Positions 52,407 through 61,184 of a stretch of 64,000 nt of DNA are shown here, piece after piece. Location of the stretch: the NCBI RefSeq assembly GCF_002269385.1, contig NZ_CP022957.1:429001-493000 (forward strand), read 5' to 3'. A program made the translations under genes and the position numbers. The notes below the pieces were generated by a model. The model searched no databases, was not told where the DNA came from, and saw only the letters and a list, made by a program, of their open reading frames with translations. The stretch comes from Maribacter cobaltidurans (lineage in GTDB: Bacteria; Bacteroidota; Bacteroidia; Flavobacteriales; Flavobacteriaceae). Numbering within the stretch: position 1 is the stretch's first letter; the number at the start of each line of letters is the position of its first letter.

Positions 52407-52821
52407 GACTTGTTGTTTTTTGACTTTCAGTTAAGAAAGCTGATTAATAATTGATTGATGATGATTTATTAAAAAGACGCCTCAAAAATGAGAATGTTAC
52501 AACAAAACTTGGTTTTAACATTTTTTTAATCAAAATCATCCTTTTAAACTCAAATCAAAGTTATGGTGAAAATTATTCTGGAAGTCGGTTACAGAAAATC
52601 TTAACTGAAATTTCAAATGGTTAATCTATGCTTAACCCTTGCCATGATAAACCGTAGAAGAACTAGATAAATTTATCTAAAGGATTTCTAAGGCACATCA
52701 AAAATTTTACTGAATGTCTACAAATTTGTGGCAAATGCCTAATGCATCTACACAGGAAATGAAAAAAAGGCAATGTTAAGTTAACATTGCCTTCTATACT
52801 TATTATTTGGAATAACGGAAA
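52407..52821. other. 415-bp intergenic region with a palindrome and the sucC terminator
   Basis: No open frame of interest. A perfect 16-base palindrome TAGATAAATTTATCTA is at 52664-52679. The sucC terminator occupies 52766-52795. The promoter of the small secreted protein should lie near 52410-52470 on the minus strand, but no clear -7 box is seen. Confidence 0.45.
52766..52795 (-). terminator. Terminator of sucC
   Basis: AAGGCAATGTTAA and TTAACATTGCCTT form a perfect stem with one central base and, on the minus strand, are followed by TTTTTTTC. It lies 27 bases past the sucC stop. Confidence 0.92.
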
Positions 52822-54015
52822 CTATTTCAATACTTCCTCTACTTTATCCGCAGCTTCCTTAAACTGAACAGCTGAATGAACGGCCAAACCAGAGTTATCT
52901 ATTATTTCCTTGGCCATTTCCGCATTGGTACCCTGTAAACGAACTATAATAGGTACTTTTATACTATCACCCATGTTCTTGTATGCATCAACAACACCCT
53001 GTGCAACTCGGTCGCACCGAACAATACCTCCAAAAATATTTATCAAAATAGCCTTTACCGCAGGATCTTTTAGAATAATCCTAAAAGCTTCCTCAACTCT
53101 TTTCGCATCAGCGGTACCCCCTACATCCAAGAAATTTGCAGGTTCACCACCAGCCATTTTTATCAAGTCCATAGTGGCCATAGCTAAACCGGCACCGTTT
53201 ACCATGCACCCAACATTTCCGTCCAAATCAACATAGTTAAGACCTACAGCCCTTGCTTCCACCTCAATAGGATTTTCCTCTCTCAAATCCCGCATTTCAG
53301 CATATTGCTTCCTTCGGTATAATGCATTGTCATCGATGGAAACTTTGGCATCCACGGCCATAATTTTATCGTCTGAAGTCTTTAACACAGGGTTGATTTC
53401 GAACATACTGGAATCACTTTGAACATATGCTTTATATAAGGCCGTTACAAATTTTGTCATTTCCTTAAATGCTGTTCCCGAAAGTCCTAAGTTAAAAGCG
53501 ATTTTTCTTGCTTGAAAACCTAATAGCCCTGTTGCCGGATCAATTTCTTCTGTAAAAATGAGATGTGGCGTTTTTTCAGCAACTTCCTCGATATCCATTC
53601 CACCTTCAGTAGAATACATGATCATATTTCTTCCTGTGCCCCTATTCAATAAAACGGACATGTAAAATTCACTGGTTTCACTATCACCGGGATAGTAAAC
53701 ATCCTCTGCCACCAAAACCTGATGTACTTTTTTACCTTCAGCCGAGGTTTGCGGGGTAACTAGATTCATACCTATAATCTGTCCTGCCAGTTCCTCGACC
53801 TCTTTTAAGTTTTTGGCCAATTTAACACCACCTCCTTTTCCACGACCACCTGCGTGCACTTGGGCCTTGATTACATGCCAACCTGTTCCAGTCTCCGCCG
53901 TCAATTGTTTGGCTGCATCAACCGCTTCCTTTGCATTGTGGGCCACTATTCCTCTTTGGATGCGAACGCCAAAGCTTTCTAATATCTCTTTTCCTTGATA
54001 CTCGTGAAGGTTCAT
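52822..54015 (-). CDS. sucC: Succinyl-CoA synthetase (ADP-forming) beta subunit
   Basis: The 397-residue subunit forms the succinate and nucleotide side of the TCA-cycle enzyme. It starts MNLHEYQGKEILESFGV (ATP-grasp entry). VHAGGRGKGGGVKLAK and VLVAEDVYYPG bind the nucleotide, FEINPVLKTSDDKIMAVDAK holds the Mg2+ ligands, and GCMVNGAGLAMATMDLIK and NIFGGIVRCDRVAQG belong to the CoA-ligase domain. The length is normal. The alpha subunit gene is not in the window. A -7 box lies 26 bases upstream of the ATG. Confidence 0.98.
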   Translation of the reverse strand: MNLHEYQGKEILESFGVRIQRGIVAHNAKEAVDAAKQLTAETGTGWHVIKAQVHAGGRGKGGGVKLAKNLKEVEELAGQIIGMNLVTPQTSAEGKKVHQVLVAEDVYYPGDSETSEFYMSVLLNRGTGRNMIMYSTEGGMDIEEVAEKTPHLIFTEEIDPATGLLGFQARKIAFNLGLSGTAFKEMTKFVTALYKAYVQSDSSMFEINPVLKTSDDKIMAVDAKVSIDDNALYRRKQYAEMRDLREENPIEVEARAVGLNYVDLDGNVGCMVNGAGLAMATMDLIKMAGGEPANFLDVGGTADAKRVEEAFRIILKDPAVKAILINIFGGIVRCDRVAQGVVDAYKNMGDSIKVPIIVRLQGTNAEMAKEIIDNSGLAVHSAVQFKEAADKVEEVLK

Positions 54016-54040
54016 ATATTGGATAGTTTTATTTGTTGGG

Positions 54041-54048
54041 CAAAAATA
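54041..54048 (-). promoter_or_regulatory. -7 promoter element of sucC
   Basis: The minus strand reads TATTTTTG, matching TAnnTTTG, 26 bases before the sucC ATG. Confidence 0.5.
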
Positions 54049-54126
54049 GGAAAGACAGGGTAATAATTGAAAATTAAACTTGATTAATTGGTTAAAGAAA
54101 ATAGGGTTTCCTCGAAAAACAATCGA

Positions 54127-54765
54127 TTATATCTCAATATTTTTAAAATCAAGGGGGTCAAAATTCTTAAAATGACCGTTCAACTCAATTATCTTCTTAG
54201 TTCTTTCCACTTGTGTCAGCACATGTATAGTGGTTACCAAATGATTATAAATAAAATCAAGCCGCTCTTTCTCTTTTGTAATCTTCAACAGCTCATATTC
54301 CTGCTCATAGGATAATCCTACTTTATGGGCCAAGACAAAACTGTTATACTTGGACAAATCAATAGGCGTGTTGGGAAGCTCCATAATAGTGTAAAGTTGC
54401 TTAATCTTCTCCACCACTTCTGCCTTAAAACCGGAAGGACTGACAAAATCGTATTCCAAAAAATCAACCTCTCCTCCGGGGTATAACTTATCATTCAACT
54501 GAGGGTCAAAAGACAAGACCTTAAAAACTTGTCTCGCTACGCAAACCACATCCATTTCCCCACCTTCATAAGTATTTACGACCTCTACCAATTGAACTTC
54601 GGTCCCGTACTCCAATTTATTATTAATGTACACGGGTATTCCAAACGTAATGGCCTCTTCCCTACAGTCCTTTATCAATTGTTTGTATCTCTCCTCAAAA
54701 ATATGAAGGGGCACTGTCTCCCCCGGAAAAAACACAGATTTTAAAGGAAAAAGCGGTAGCTTCAT
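54127..54765 (-). CDS. Lon substrate-binding (N-terminal) domain protein
   Basis: The 212-residue stand-alone protein begins MKLPLFPLKSVFFPGETVPL and HIFEERYKQL, the hallmark of the Lon N-terminal domain, with YGTEVQLVEVV following. There is no AAA+ or protease part. Such proteins are presumed to bind unfolded polypeptides; a defined role in Bacteroidota is unknown. The second half is helical. It is upstream of sucC on the same strand but separated by 111 bases with a -7 box for sucC. Confidence 0.88.
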   Translation of the reverse strand: MKLPLFPLKSVFFPGETVPLHIFEERYKQLIKDCREEAITFGIPVYINNKLEYGTEVQLVEVVNTYEGGEMDVVCVARQVFKVLSFDPQLNDKLYPGGEVDFLEYDFVSPSGFKAEVVEKIKQLYTIMELPNTPIDLSKYNSFVLAHKVGLSYEQEYELLKITKEKERLDFIYNHLVTTIHVLTQVERTKKIIELNGHFKNFDPLDFKNIEI

Positions 54766-54987
54766 GGTAAAGATTTTATTGAAAGAATTTCTGTTGGAAT
54801 GATAGTTCTAATATAGTTTTACATTCATCCGGTTCCAAACCTAAAATACGAAGCTAGCCAATAGAATACAAGCAAAAGATAATTTTGATTGTTACATATA
54901 ACACAAATTGTTGTATTTTTCAATTTAACCTTTATTTATTTGTTCTTATCCTCCTATAAGTATAGATTTGTCAAAAATTTAGATGCT

Positions 54988-56226
54988 ATGAAAAATGCGG
55001 ATTTGCTTAAAATAGCCAAAACATACGGTGACCCGGTCTATGTTTATGACTCCGATAAAATAATTTCCCAATTCAATCGCCTTACCAAAGCATTTGGAAC
55101 TGTAAAAAATTTAAAGTTAAACTATGCGGCCAAGGCACTTTCCAATATTACTATCCTTAAACTTATGAATAGCTTGGGAAGCGGATTGGACACCGTTTCC
55201 ATTCAGGAAGTTCAATTAGGACTATTGGCCGGTTTTAAACCTGAATCCATCATTTTTACACCTAATGGTGTTTCTTTGGAAGAAATCGAGGAGGCCGCCA
55301 AATTGGGGGTGAGAATTAATATAGACAACCTTTCCATCTTGGAACAATTTGGAAGTAAACATCCAGACATACCTGTATGTATCAGAATAAATCCACATGT
55401 CATGGCTGGGGGAAATTCCAATATTTCCGTAGGGCATATCGATTCCAAATTCGGTATAAGCATACATCAGATACCTCATCTTTTACGCATCGTGGATTTG
55501 ACCAAAATGAATATTAACGGAATCCATATGCATACCGGAAGTGATATTTTAGATATTGACGTATTTCTTTATGCTTCAGAGATACTCTTTGAAACAGCCA
55601 GGAATTTCAAAAATTTGGATTTTATAGATTTTGGAAGTGGATTTAAAGTTCCTTACAAGGAAGGTGATATTGAAACAAACGTTGAGGAATTAGGAAAAAA
55701 ATTAGGGTCTCGCTTCAACGAATTTTGTAAGGAATATGGCAAGGAATTAACGTTAGCCTTTGAACCTGGAAAATTTTTGGTTAGCGAAGCAGGTTTCTTT
55801 TTAGCAAAGGTAAATGTTGTTAAACAAACTACTTCCACTGTTTTTGCGAGTATAGATTCAGGTTTCAATCACCTGATTAGACCCATGCTATATGGTGCCA
55901 ATCATTCAATCGTAAATATTTCCAACCCTGAAGGCAGGGAGCGTTACTATTCTGTTGTGGGTTACATCTGTGAAACGGATACTTTTGCAAGCAATAGAAG
56001 AATCAATGAAATTTCCGAGGGGGATATACTTTGCTTTAAAAATGCAGGTGCCTATTGTTTTACAATGGCCAGTAATTATAATTCCAGATTTAGACCACCT
56101 GAAGTTTTATGGCATCAAGGAAAAGCTATTTTGATTAGGGAAAGGGAAACTTTCGATGATTTAATTAAGAATCAGGTAGATGTAAAGGACCTTTTTGAGG
56201 TAAAGCAAGCGGAGGAAGTGAAATAA
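54988..56226 (+). CDS. lysA: Diaminopimelate decarboxylase
   Basis: From the ATG at 54988 (MKNADLLKIAKTYGDPVYVYD) the PLP enzyme has 412 residues, as expected. An in-frame ATG at 54889 would add 33 hydrophobic residues with no family counterpart. LNYAAKAL carries the PLP-binding Lys. MHTGSDI, FGSGFKVPY and EPGKFLV bind the cofactor phosphate, and YICETDTFA contains the Cys-Glu-x-x-Asp motif for substrate. It makes lysine from meso-diaminopimelate, the last step of the pathway that also uses dapD (16167). Confidence 0.95.
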   Translation: MKNADLLKIAKTYGDPVYVYDSDKIISQFNRLTKAFGTVKNLKLNYAAKALSNITILKLMNSLGSGLDTVSIQEVQLGLLAGFKPESIIFTPNGVSLEEIEEAAKLGVRINIDNLSILEQFGSKHPDIPVCIRINPHVMAGGNSNISVGHIDSKFGISIHQIPHLLRIVDLTKMNINGIHMHTGSDILDIDVFLYASEILFETARNFKNLDFIDFGSGFKVPYKEGDIETNVEELGKKLGSRFNEFCKEYGKELTLAFEPGKFLVSEAGFFLAKVNVVKQTTSTVFASIDSGFNHLIRPMLYGANHSIVNISNPEGRERYYSVVGYICETDTFASNRRINEISEGDILCFKNAGAYCFTMASNYNSRFRPPEVLWHQGKAILIRERETFDDLIKNQVDVKDLFEVKQAEEVK

Positions 56227-56284
56227 AGTGTCAAAAAAAACGTTAGTTTTGGTATAATTATTGGACTAACTCCAAAAAATTACT

Positions 56285-56815
56285 ATGAAAACTAATATTT
56301 CTTCGACTATAAAATCAATTACGCTTTTCGCATTTTTATTTCTTGCTTTTCAAATTAATGCCCAAGAGGTTAAATGGCTTAGTTGGAACGAGGCTGCAGA
56401 GCTGGCCGCTACGGATAAAAACCCCAAGAAAGTATTTATAGACGTTTACACGGATTGGTGCGGATGGTGTAAAAAGATGGATAAGGATACATTTCAAAAT
56501 CCTGAGGTAGCCGCCTACATGTCCGAAAATTTCTATATGGTAAAACTTGACGGCGAAGGCAAGGAGCCCATTGAATTTAAGGGTAAAACGTATAAGTTCG
56601 TTCCTTCAGGAAGAAAGGGCTACCATGAATTGGCCGCTGCCTTGATGCAGGGAAGATTAAGTTATCCTACGACCATATTTCTGGACCAAGAATTTAATAT
56701 GCTTTCTCCGGTACCAGGGTACCAAAAACCGGAGCCTTTCCTGAACATTGCCCGATACTTTGGTGATGATATCTATAAAGAAAAGGATTGGAAGACCTAT
56801 TCAGGAGCTCGCTAA
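56285..56815 (+). CDS. Secreted thioredoxin-like protein
   Basis: The 176-residue protein has a signal peptide (FLAFQINAQ, cleavage near 27). The active site is DWCGWCKKMD with Cys59 and Cys62, as in Thioredoxin_7/DsbD-gamma-like proteins. PTTIFLDQEFNMLSPVPGY supplies the cis-Pro. It probably reduces or forms disulfides in the periplasm. It lies 59 bases after lysA and is closed by a strong terminator, so it is likely transcribed alone or with lysA. Confidence 0.88.
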   Translation: MKTNISSTIKSITLFAFLFLAFQINAQEVKWLSWNEAAELAATDKNPKKVFIDVYTDWCGWCKKMDKDTFQNPEVAAYMSENFYMVKLDGEGKEPIEFKGKTYKFVPSGRKGYHELAAALMQGRLSYPTTIFLDQEFNMLSPVPGYQKPEPFLNIARYFGDDIYKEKDWKTYSGAR

Positions 56816-56836
56816 ACTATTTAGCAAATAGAGTCT

Positions 56837-56873
56837 AAAAAAGGGTGTAATTAACGAATTACACCCTTTTTTT
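56837..56873 (+). terminator. Strong terminator after the thioredoxin-like gene
   Basis: AAAAAAGGGTGTAATT pairs perfectly with AATTACACCCTTTTTT around an AACG loop. It is 22 bases after the stop. Confidence 0.95.
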
Positions 56874-56954
56874 ATTTAGAAGGTTTAAAATCTTTTCCAC
56901 ATACGTGTATTTCACTAAATTCCCGTTTCACAATTAAGCAGAACTACTCAAACT

Positions 56955-59525
56955 ATGCGTTTCTTACCAATTCTACTTTCCGCTTTCCTATTTATTAATT
57001 GCAGTCCAAAAAAAAGGGAAAACTACAATCCCGAAAACGGTGTACCGCTAAAATTGGCGCAAATAAGGAAAAATCAAGTTTCCAATGTAAATTACAACCT
57101 AAGTTTCAACATACCCGAAAGTAAGGAAGAACCTATTGACTCCAAATTGTTACTGAAGCTTTTCCTGAATAATTTAGAAACACCCCTATTTCTGGACTTT
57201 AAGGAGGAATCTGACCATCTTAAAAAACTTACCGTCAACGGTGCACAGATACAGATTATTCATGAGAACGAACATATTAAAATTCCTTTGGACCATTTAA
57301 AAGAAGGAGAAAACAGCTTGGAAATCGATTTTTGGGCAGGAGAGTTATCCCTAAACCGAAATGACGAATACCTCTACACCTTATTGGTCCCAGATCGGGC
57401 CAGAACCCTTTTTCCATGTTTTGATCAACCCAACATTAAAGCAGTTTACAAATTAAGTATTACCGCTCCAAAGGCTTGGCGAGTAATCACTGCCGCTCCT
57501 CAAATGGAAGAAATAATAAAAGAGGGATTTATAGAACATAGGTTTGGGCAGTCGGATAAAATAAGTACCTATTTGTTTTCCTTCGTTGCCGGTAAATTCG
57601 AATCGGCAGATAGGCAAATTGATAATTTCCCTATGAACATGTTATATCGTGAAACGGACGAAGAAAAAATAAGTTACAGTCTAGATTCTATTTTTCAACT
57701 ACATGAAAACTCCAAAGTGTTTCTACAGGACTACACGAACCACCCTTTTCCTTTTCAAAAATTGGATTTTGCCGCCATACCCGGTTTTCAGTATGGGGGA
57801 ATGGAACATGTGGGAGCAATACAGTATAGGGAAGGTTCCCTTTTTTTGGATGAAAGTGCTACGGAGAATAGGAAACTGGGCAGGGCAAAACTAATCGCCC
57901 ATGAAACGTCCCATATGTGGTTTGGGGATTTGGTCACGATGGATTGGTTTAATGACGTGTGGATGAAGGAAGTCTTCGCTAATTTTATGGCGGATAAGAT
58001 CGTAAATCCGGCGTTCCCTGATATTAACCATGAGCTGGCCTTTATGGTGGGGCATTATCCAAGTGCATATGGGGAAGACAGAACAAAGGGTACCAATCCT
58101 ATCCGTCAAAAGTTGGAGAACCTCAACAATGCCGGTTCCCTTTATGGAAGCATCATTTACAATAAAGCACCTGTAATGATGCGGCAATTGGAGGCCGTCG
58201 TCGGAAAAGAAAAATTCAAGGAAGGTATTCGAGAATATATAGATACTTATCAAAACTCCAATGCGGACTGGAACAACCTTGTTCAGATTTTGGACAGACA
58301 AACCGAAAAAGACCTATTACAATGGAGCGAAGTTTGGGTAAATAGCTCCGGCAGGCCCATTTTTACAGATAGTATTTCCTATGATGCCGATGGCATTATT
58401 TCCCATTTTGAAATACGGCAAAAGGCAGAAGATGGCTCGGATCACATATGGCCCCAAACTTTTGATGTATCATTGGTATATCCTGATGGCTCCCAAACTT
58501 TCTCGATAGACATGAGTCAAAGTAAATTGGATGTAAATGAAATTATTGGCAAACCTAAACCGATTGCTTTTGTCTACAATTCCAATGGTATGGGGTATGG
58601 GGTTTTTCCCACTGATATGACCTCCCTACAAATAATTGATAAAATTAAGGACGAAACCACAAGGGGATCCATCTATATCAATGCCTATGAGAATGCCCTA
58701 AATGGAAATATTTCACCTATGGAACTGATCGAGTTTTACGAGGACCGTCTATATCTTGAAAAAAATGAACTTTTATCGAATTTACTATCCGGATATTTGC
58801 GGTATATCTTTTGGAAATACCTCTCTTCCGATGAGCAACTTTCCGAGCAATCCCGAATTACCGAAAACCTCTGGATGCAATTACAAAATAATTTACCTCC
58901 CAATAAGAAGAAAGTACTCTTTAACACTTTTCGCTCTTTGGCCTATAATGGTGAATCCATAGAGCACCTTTATGATGTTTGGTCGAAAAAAATGGAAATA
59001 CCCAATTTACGACTCAACAAGGACGATTATACTGAAATTGCAATGGATCTGGTCCTTTACCAACATCCAGAAACGGATGAAATAATCAAAAGGGCTAAAG
59101 ACGCCATTGAAAATCCGGACCAACAAGAACGTTTTAACTTTCTACTTCCCTCCCTATCCAGTGATGAGGCCGTTAAAGGCAATTTTATGGCATCGCTTCA
59201 ACTCGAAAAAAATAGGGCAAAAGAGGCATGGACCGCCACCGCCTTGGATAATATCAATCATCCGCTGCACGAGAAATTCGCCCTGAAACATTTAAGGGAA
59301 AGCTTAGATCTTTTGGATGAAATTCAAAAAACTGGCGATATTTTCTTTCCAAAACGCTGGCTGAGCAGTACCATTGGTAATCACACTTCAGAAGAGGCCT
59401 ATCAAATTATTCAAGATTATTTGAAAGACAATCCCAACTTAAATCCTTCCTTAAAAAGTAAACTATGGCAAGCTGCGGACGACCTAAGAAGGGTCCAACT
59501 TTTAGAAAAACCTGTAAAACCTTAA
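56955..59525 (+). CDS. M1 family aminopeptidase, lipoprotein
   Basis: The 856-residue zinc aminopeptidase is a lipoprotein (LFINC, Cys16). The zinc site is HETSHMWFGD (His316, Glu317, His320) with the third ligand Glu in WMKEVFANFM. The substrate-recognition motif GAMEN of classical M1 enzymes is here YGGMEHVGAIQYRE (Gly281-His285). The N-terminal domain (about 30-230) is beta-rich and the C-terminal 350 residues are helical. It trims peptides at the cell envelope. It is a single transcription unit with the convergent guaB 15 bases away. Confidence 0.93.
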   Translation: MRFLPILLSAFLFINCSPKKRENYNPENGVPLKLAQIRKNQVSNVNYNLSFNIPESKEEPIDSKLLLKLFLNNLETPLFLDFKEESDHLKKLTVNGAQIQIIHENEHIKIPLDHLKEGENSLEIDFWAGELSLNRNDEYLYTLLVPDRARTLFPCFDQPNIKAVYKLSITAPKAWRVITAAPQMEEIIKEGFIEHRFGQSDKISTYLFSFVAGKFESADRQIDNFPMNMLYRETDEEKISYSLDSIFQLHENSKVFLQDYTNHPFPFQKLDFAAIPGFQYGGMEHVGAIQYREGSLFLDESATENRKLGRAKLIAHETSHMWFGDLVTMDWFNDVWMKEVFANFMADKIVNPAFPDINHELAFMVGHYPSAYGEDRTKGTNPIRQKLENLNNAGSLYGSIIYNKAPVMMRQLEAVVGKEKFKEGIREYIDTYQNSNADWNNLVQILDRQTEKDLLQWSEVWVNSSGRPIFTDSISYDADGIISHFEIRQKAEDGSDHIWPQTFDVSLVYPDGSQTFSIDMSQSKLDVNEIIGKPKPIAFVYNSNGMGYGVFPTDMTSLQIIDKIKDETTRGSIYINAYENALNGNISPMELIEFYEDRLYLEKNELLSNLLSGYLRYIFWKYLSSDEQLSEQSRITENLWMQLQNNLPPNKKKVLFNTFRSLAYNGESIEHLYDVWSKKMEIPNLRLNKDDYTEIAMDLVLYQHPETDEIIKRAKDAIENPDQQERFNFLLPSLSSDEAVKGNFMASLQLEKNRAKEAWTATALDNINHPLHEKFALKHLRESLDLLDEIQKTGDIFFPKRWLSSTIGNHTSEEAYQIIQDYLKDNPNLNPSLKSKLWQAADDLRRVQLLEKPVKP

Positions 59526-59540
59526 AAAACGAATAAACAT

Positions 59541-61013
59541 CTATCTGCTATAATTAGGAGATTCCTTGGTGATGGTTACATCGTGAGGGTGGCTTTCGTT
59601 GATACCACTGGCTGTTATCTTTACAAAACGGCCCGTTTCCTTTAGCGTTGCAATATCCTTCGCTCCACAGTAGCCCATACCCGCCCTTAGACCGCCAATA
59701 AACTGATGGATACTCTCGAATAAATCTCCCTTATAGGGAACACGACCAACAATACCTTCGGGCACCAATTTCTTGATATCATCCTCAACATCCTGAAAAT
59801 ATCGGTCTTTACTACCTTGCTTCATGGCCTCTACAGAGCCCATACCGCGGTAACTTTTAAACTTCCTACCTTCATAAATAATGGTCTCACCAGGTGATTC
59901 CTTGGTTCCCGCCAATAATGACCCTAACATCACAGTATCCGCTCCTGCAGCAATCGCTTTGGGAATATCGCCTGTGTAGCGTATACCTCCATCGGCAATA
60001 ACGGGTACTCCAGAACCTTTAATGGCCGCCGAAACTTCTAGAACCGCCGAGAATTGTGGAAATCCGACACCAGCCACAACTCTGGTAGTACAAATAGATC
60101 CAGGGCCTATTCCTACCTTGACAGCATCAGCACCGGCATCGACCAAGTATTTGGCGGCCTCCCCGGTAGCAATATTACCTACGATGACATCCAAATCCGG
60201 GAATTTTTTCTTGACCTCCTTCAATACGGAAACCACACCTTTGGTATGGCCGTGAGCCGTATCGATTACCACGGCATCCACACCGGCATTTACCAAGGCC
60301 TCTGCCCTATCCACAGCATCCATAGTAACCCCAAGAGCCGCGGCAACACGTAACCTACCGTATTGGTCTTTGTTCGCAATGGGCTTTTGGGTGAGTTTTG
60401 TGATATCCCTAAAGGTTATCAATCCAATTAGTTTGTTATCCTTATCTACTACTGGAAGTTTTTCGATTTTGTGCTCTTGTAGAATATCCTCAGCTTCAGA
60501 AAGCGAAGTACCCTCACCGGCAGTAACCAGATTTTCAGAGGTCATTACTTCTGAAATGGGTCGGTCATTATTTTTCTCGAACCTTAAATCCCTGTTAGTC
60601 ACAATTCCTATCAGTTTTCCTTCATCATCTACAATAGGAATACCGCCAATACTGTGTTCTTTCATATTGGCTTTGGCATCCTTAACCTTGGAATTCAAGG
60701 GCATGGTGACCGGGTCCAATATCATACCACTTTCAGCTCTTTTGACCTTTCGGACTTTTAGCGCCTGTTGCTCTATGGTCATATTTTTATGAAGCACACC
60801 TATTCCCCCTTCCTGGGCAATGGCAATCGCCATACGTGATTCCGTAACCGTATCCATTGCGGCCGAAATTATGGGAACATTAATAGTTATGTTTCTTGTA
60901 AATTTTGATTGAATGTTTACCTCTCTGGGTAAAACTTCGGAATATGCTGGTACCAAGAGTACGTCATCATAAGTAAGACCTTCTCCGAGAATTTTGTTAA
61001 GGTGAGCTTCCAT
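59541..61013 (-). CDS. guaB: Inosine-5'-monophosphate dehydrogenase
   Basis: The 490-residue enzyme converts IMP to XMP in GMP synthesis. I choose the ATG at 61013 ([18 protein letters not shown]) because an earlier in-frame ATG at 61040 adds nine residues upstream of the usual start. Two CBS domains lie at about 95-205. The catalytic Cys is in [13 protein letters not shown], and [16 protein letters not shown] and YRGMGS bind IMP. A -7 box lies 24 bases upstream of the start. Confidence 0.97.
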   Translation of the reverse strand: MEAHLNKILGEGLTYDDVLLVPAYSEVLPREVNIQSKFTRNITINVPIISAAMDTVTESRMAIAIAQEGGIGVLHKNMTIEQQALKVRKVKRAESGMILDPVTMPLNSKVKDAKANMKEHSIGGIPIVDDEGKLIGIVTNRDLRFEKNNDRPISEVMTSENLVTAGEGTSLSEAEDILQEHKIEKLPVVDKDNKLIGLITFRDITKLTQKPIANKDQYGRLRVAAALGVTMDAVDRAEALVNAGVDAVVIDTAHGHTKGVVSVLKEVKKKFPDLDVIVGNIATGEAAKYLVDAGADAVKVGIGPGSICTTRVVAGVGFPQFSAVLEVSAAIKGSGVPVIADGGIRYTGDIPKAIAAGADTVMLGSLLAGTKESPGETIIYEGRKFKSYRGMGSVEAMKQGSKDRYFQDVEDDIKKLVPEGIVGRVPYKGDLFESIHQFIGGLRAGMGYCGAKDIATLKETGRFVKITASGINESHPHDVTITKESPNYSR

Positions 61014-61037
61014 GGCAATTAAGGATTTAATTGCGTG

Positions 61038-61045
61038 CAAATATA
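61038..61045 (-). promoter_or_regulatory. -7 promoter element of guaB
   Basis: The minus strand reads TATATTTG, matching TAnnTTTG, 25 bases before the guaB ATG. A TTG is found only about 27 bases further upstream. Confidence 0.5.
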
Positions 61046-61184
61046 ATGAATATAATTGGTTTATGGGGTTGGCAATTGGCCATTAAAAAAGCCGATAGCC
61101 ATGCGTTTTATTTTATCATCAAAATGCCGAATCCAATTTAAACCTTCAAGCACAAAATTACCAATCCAATATTCGTTTTTGACC

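Noticed and set aside
54889-54987. Upstream start of lysA with a hydrophobic 33-residue leader
   Set aside because: The leader has no counterpart in diaminopimelate decarboxylases and covers the promoter region.
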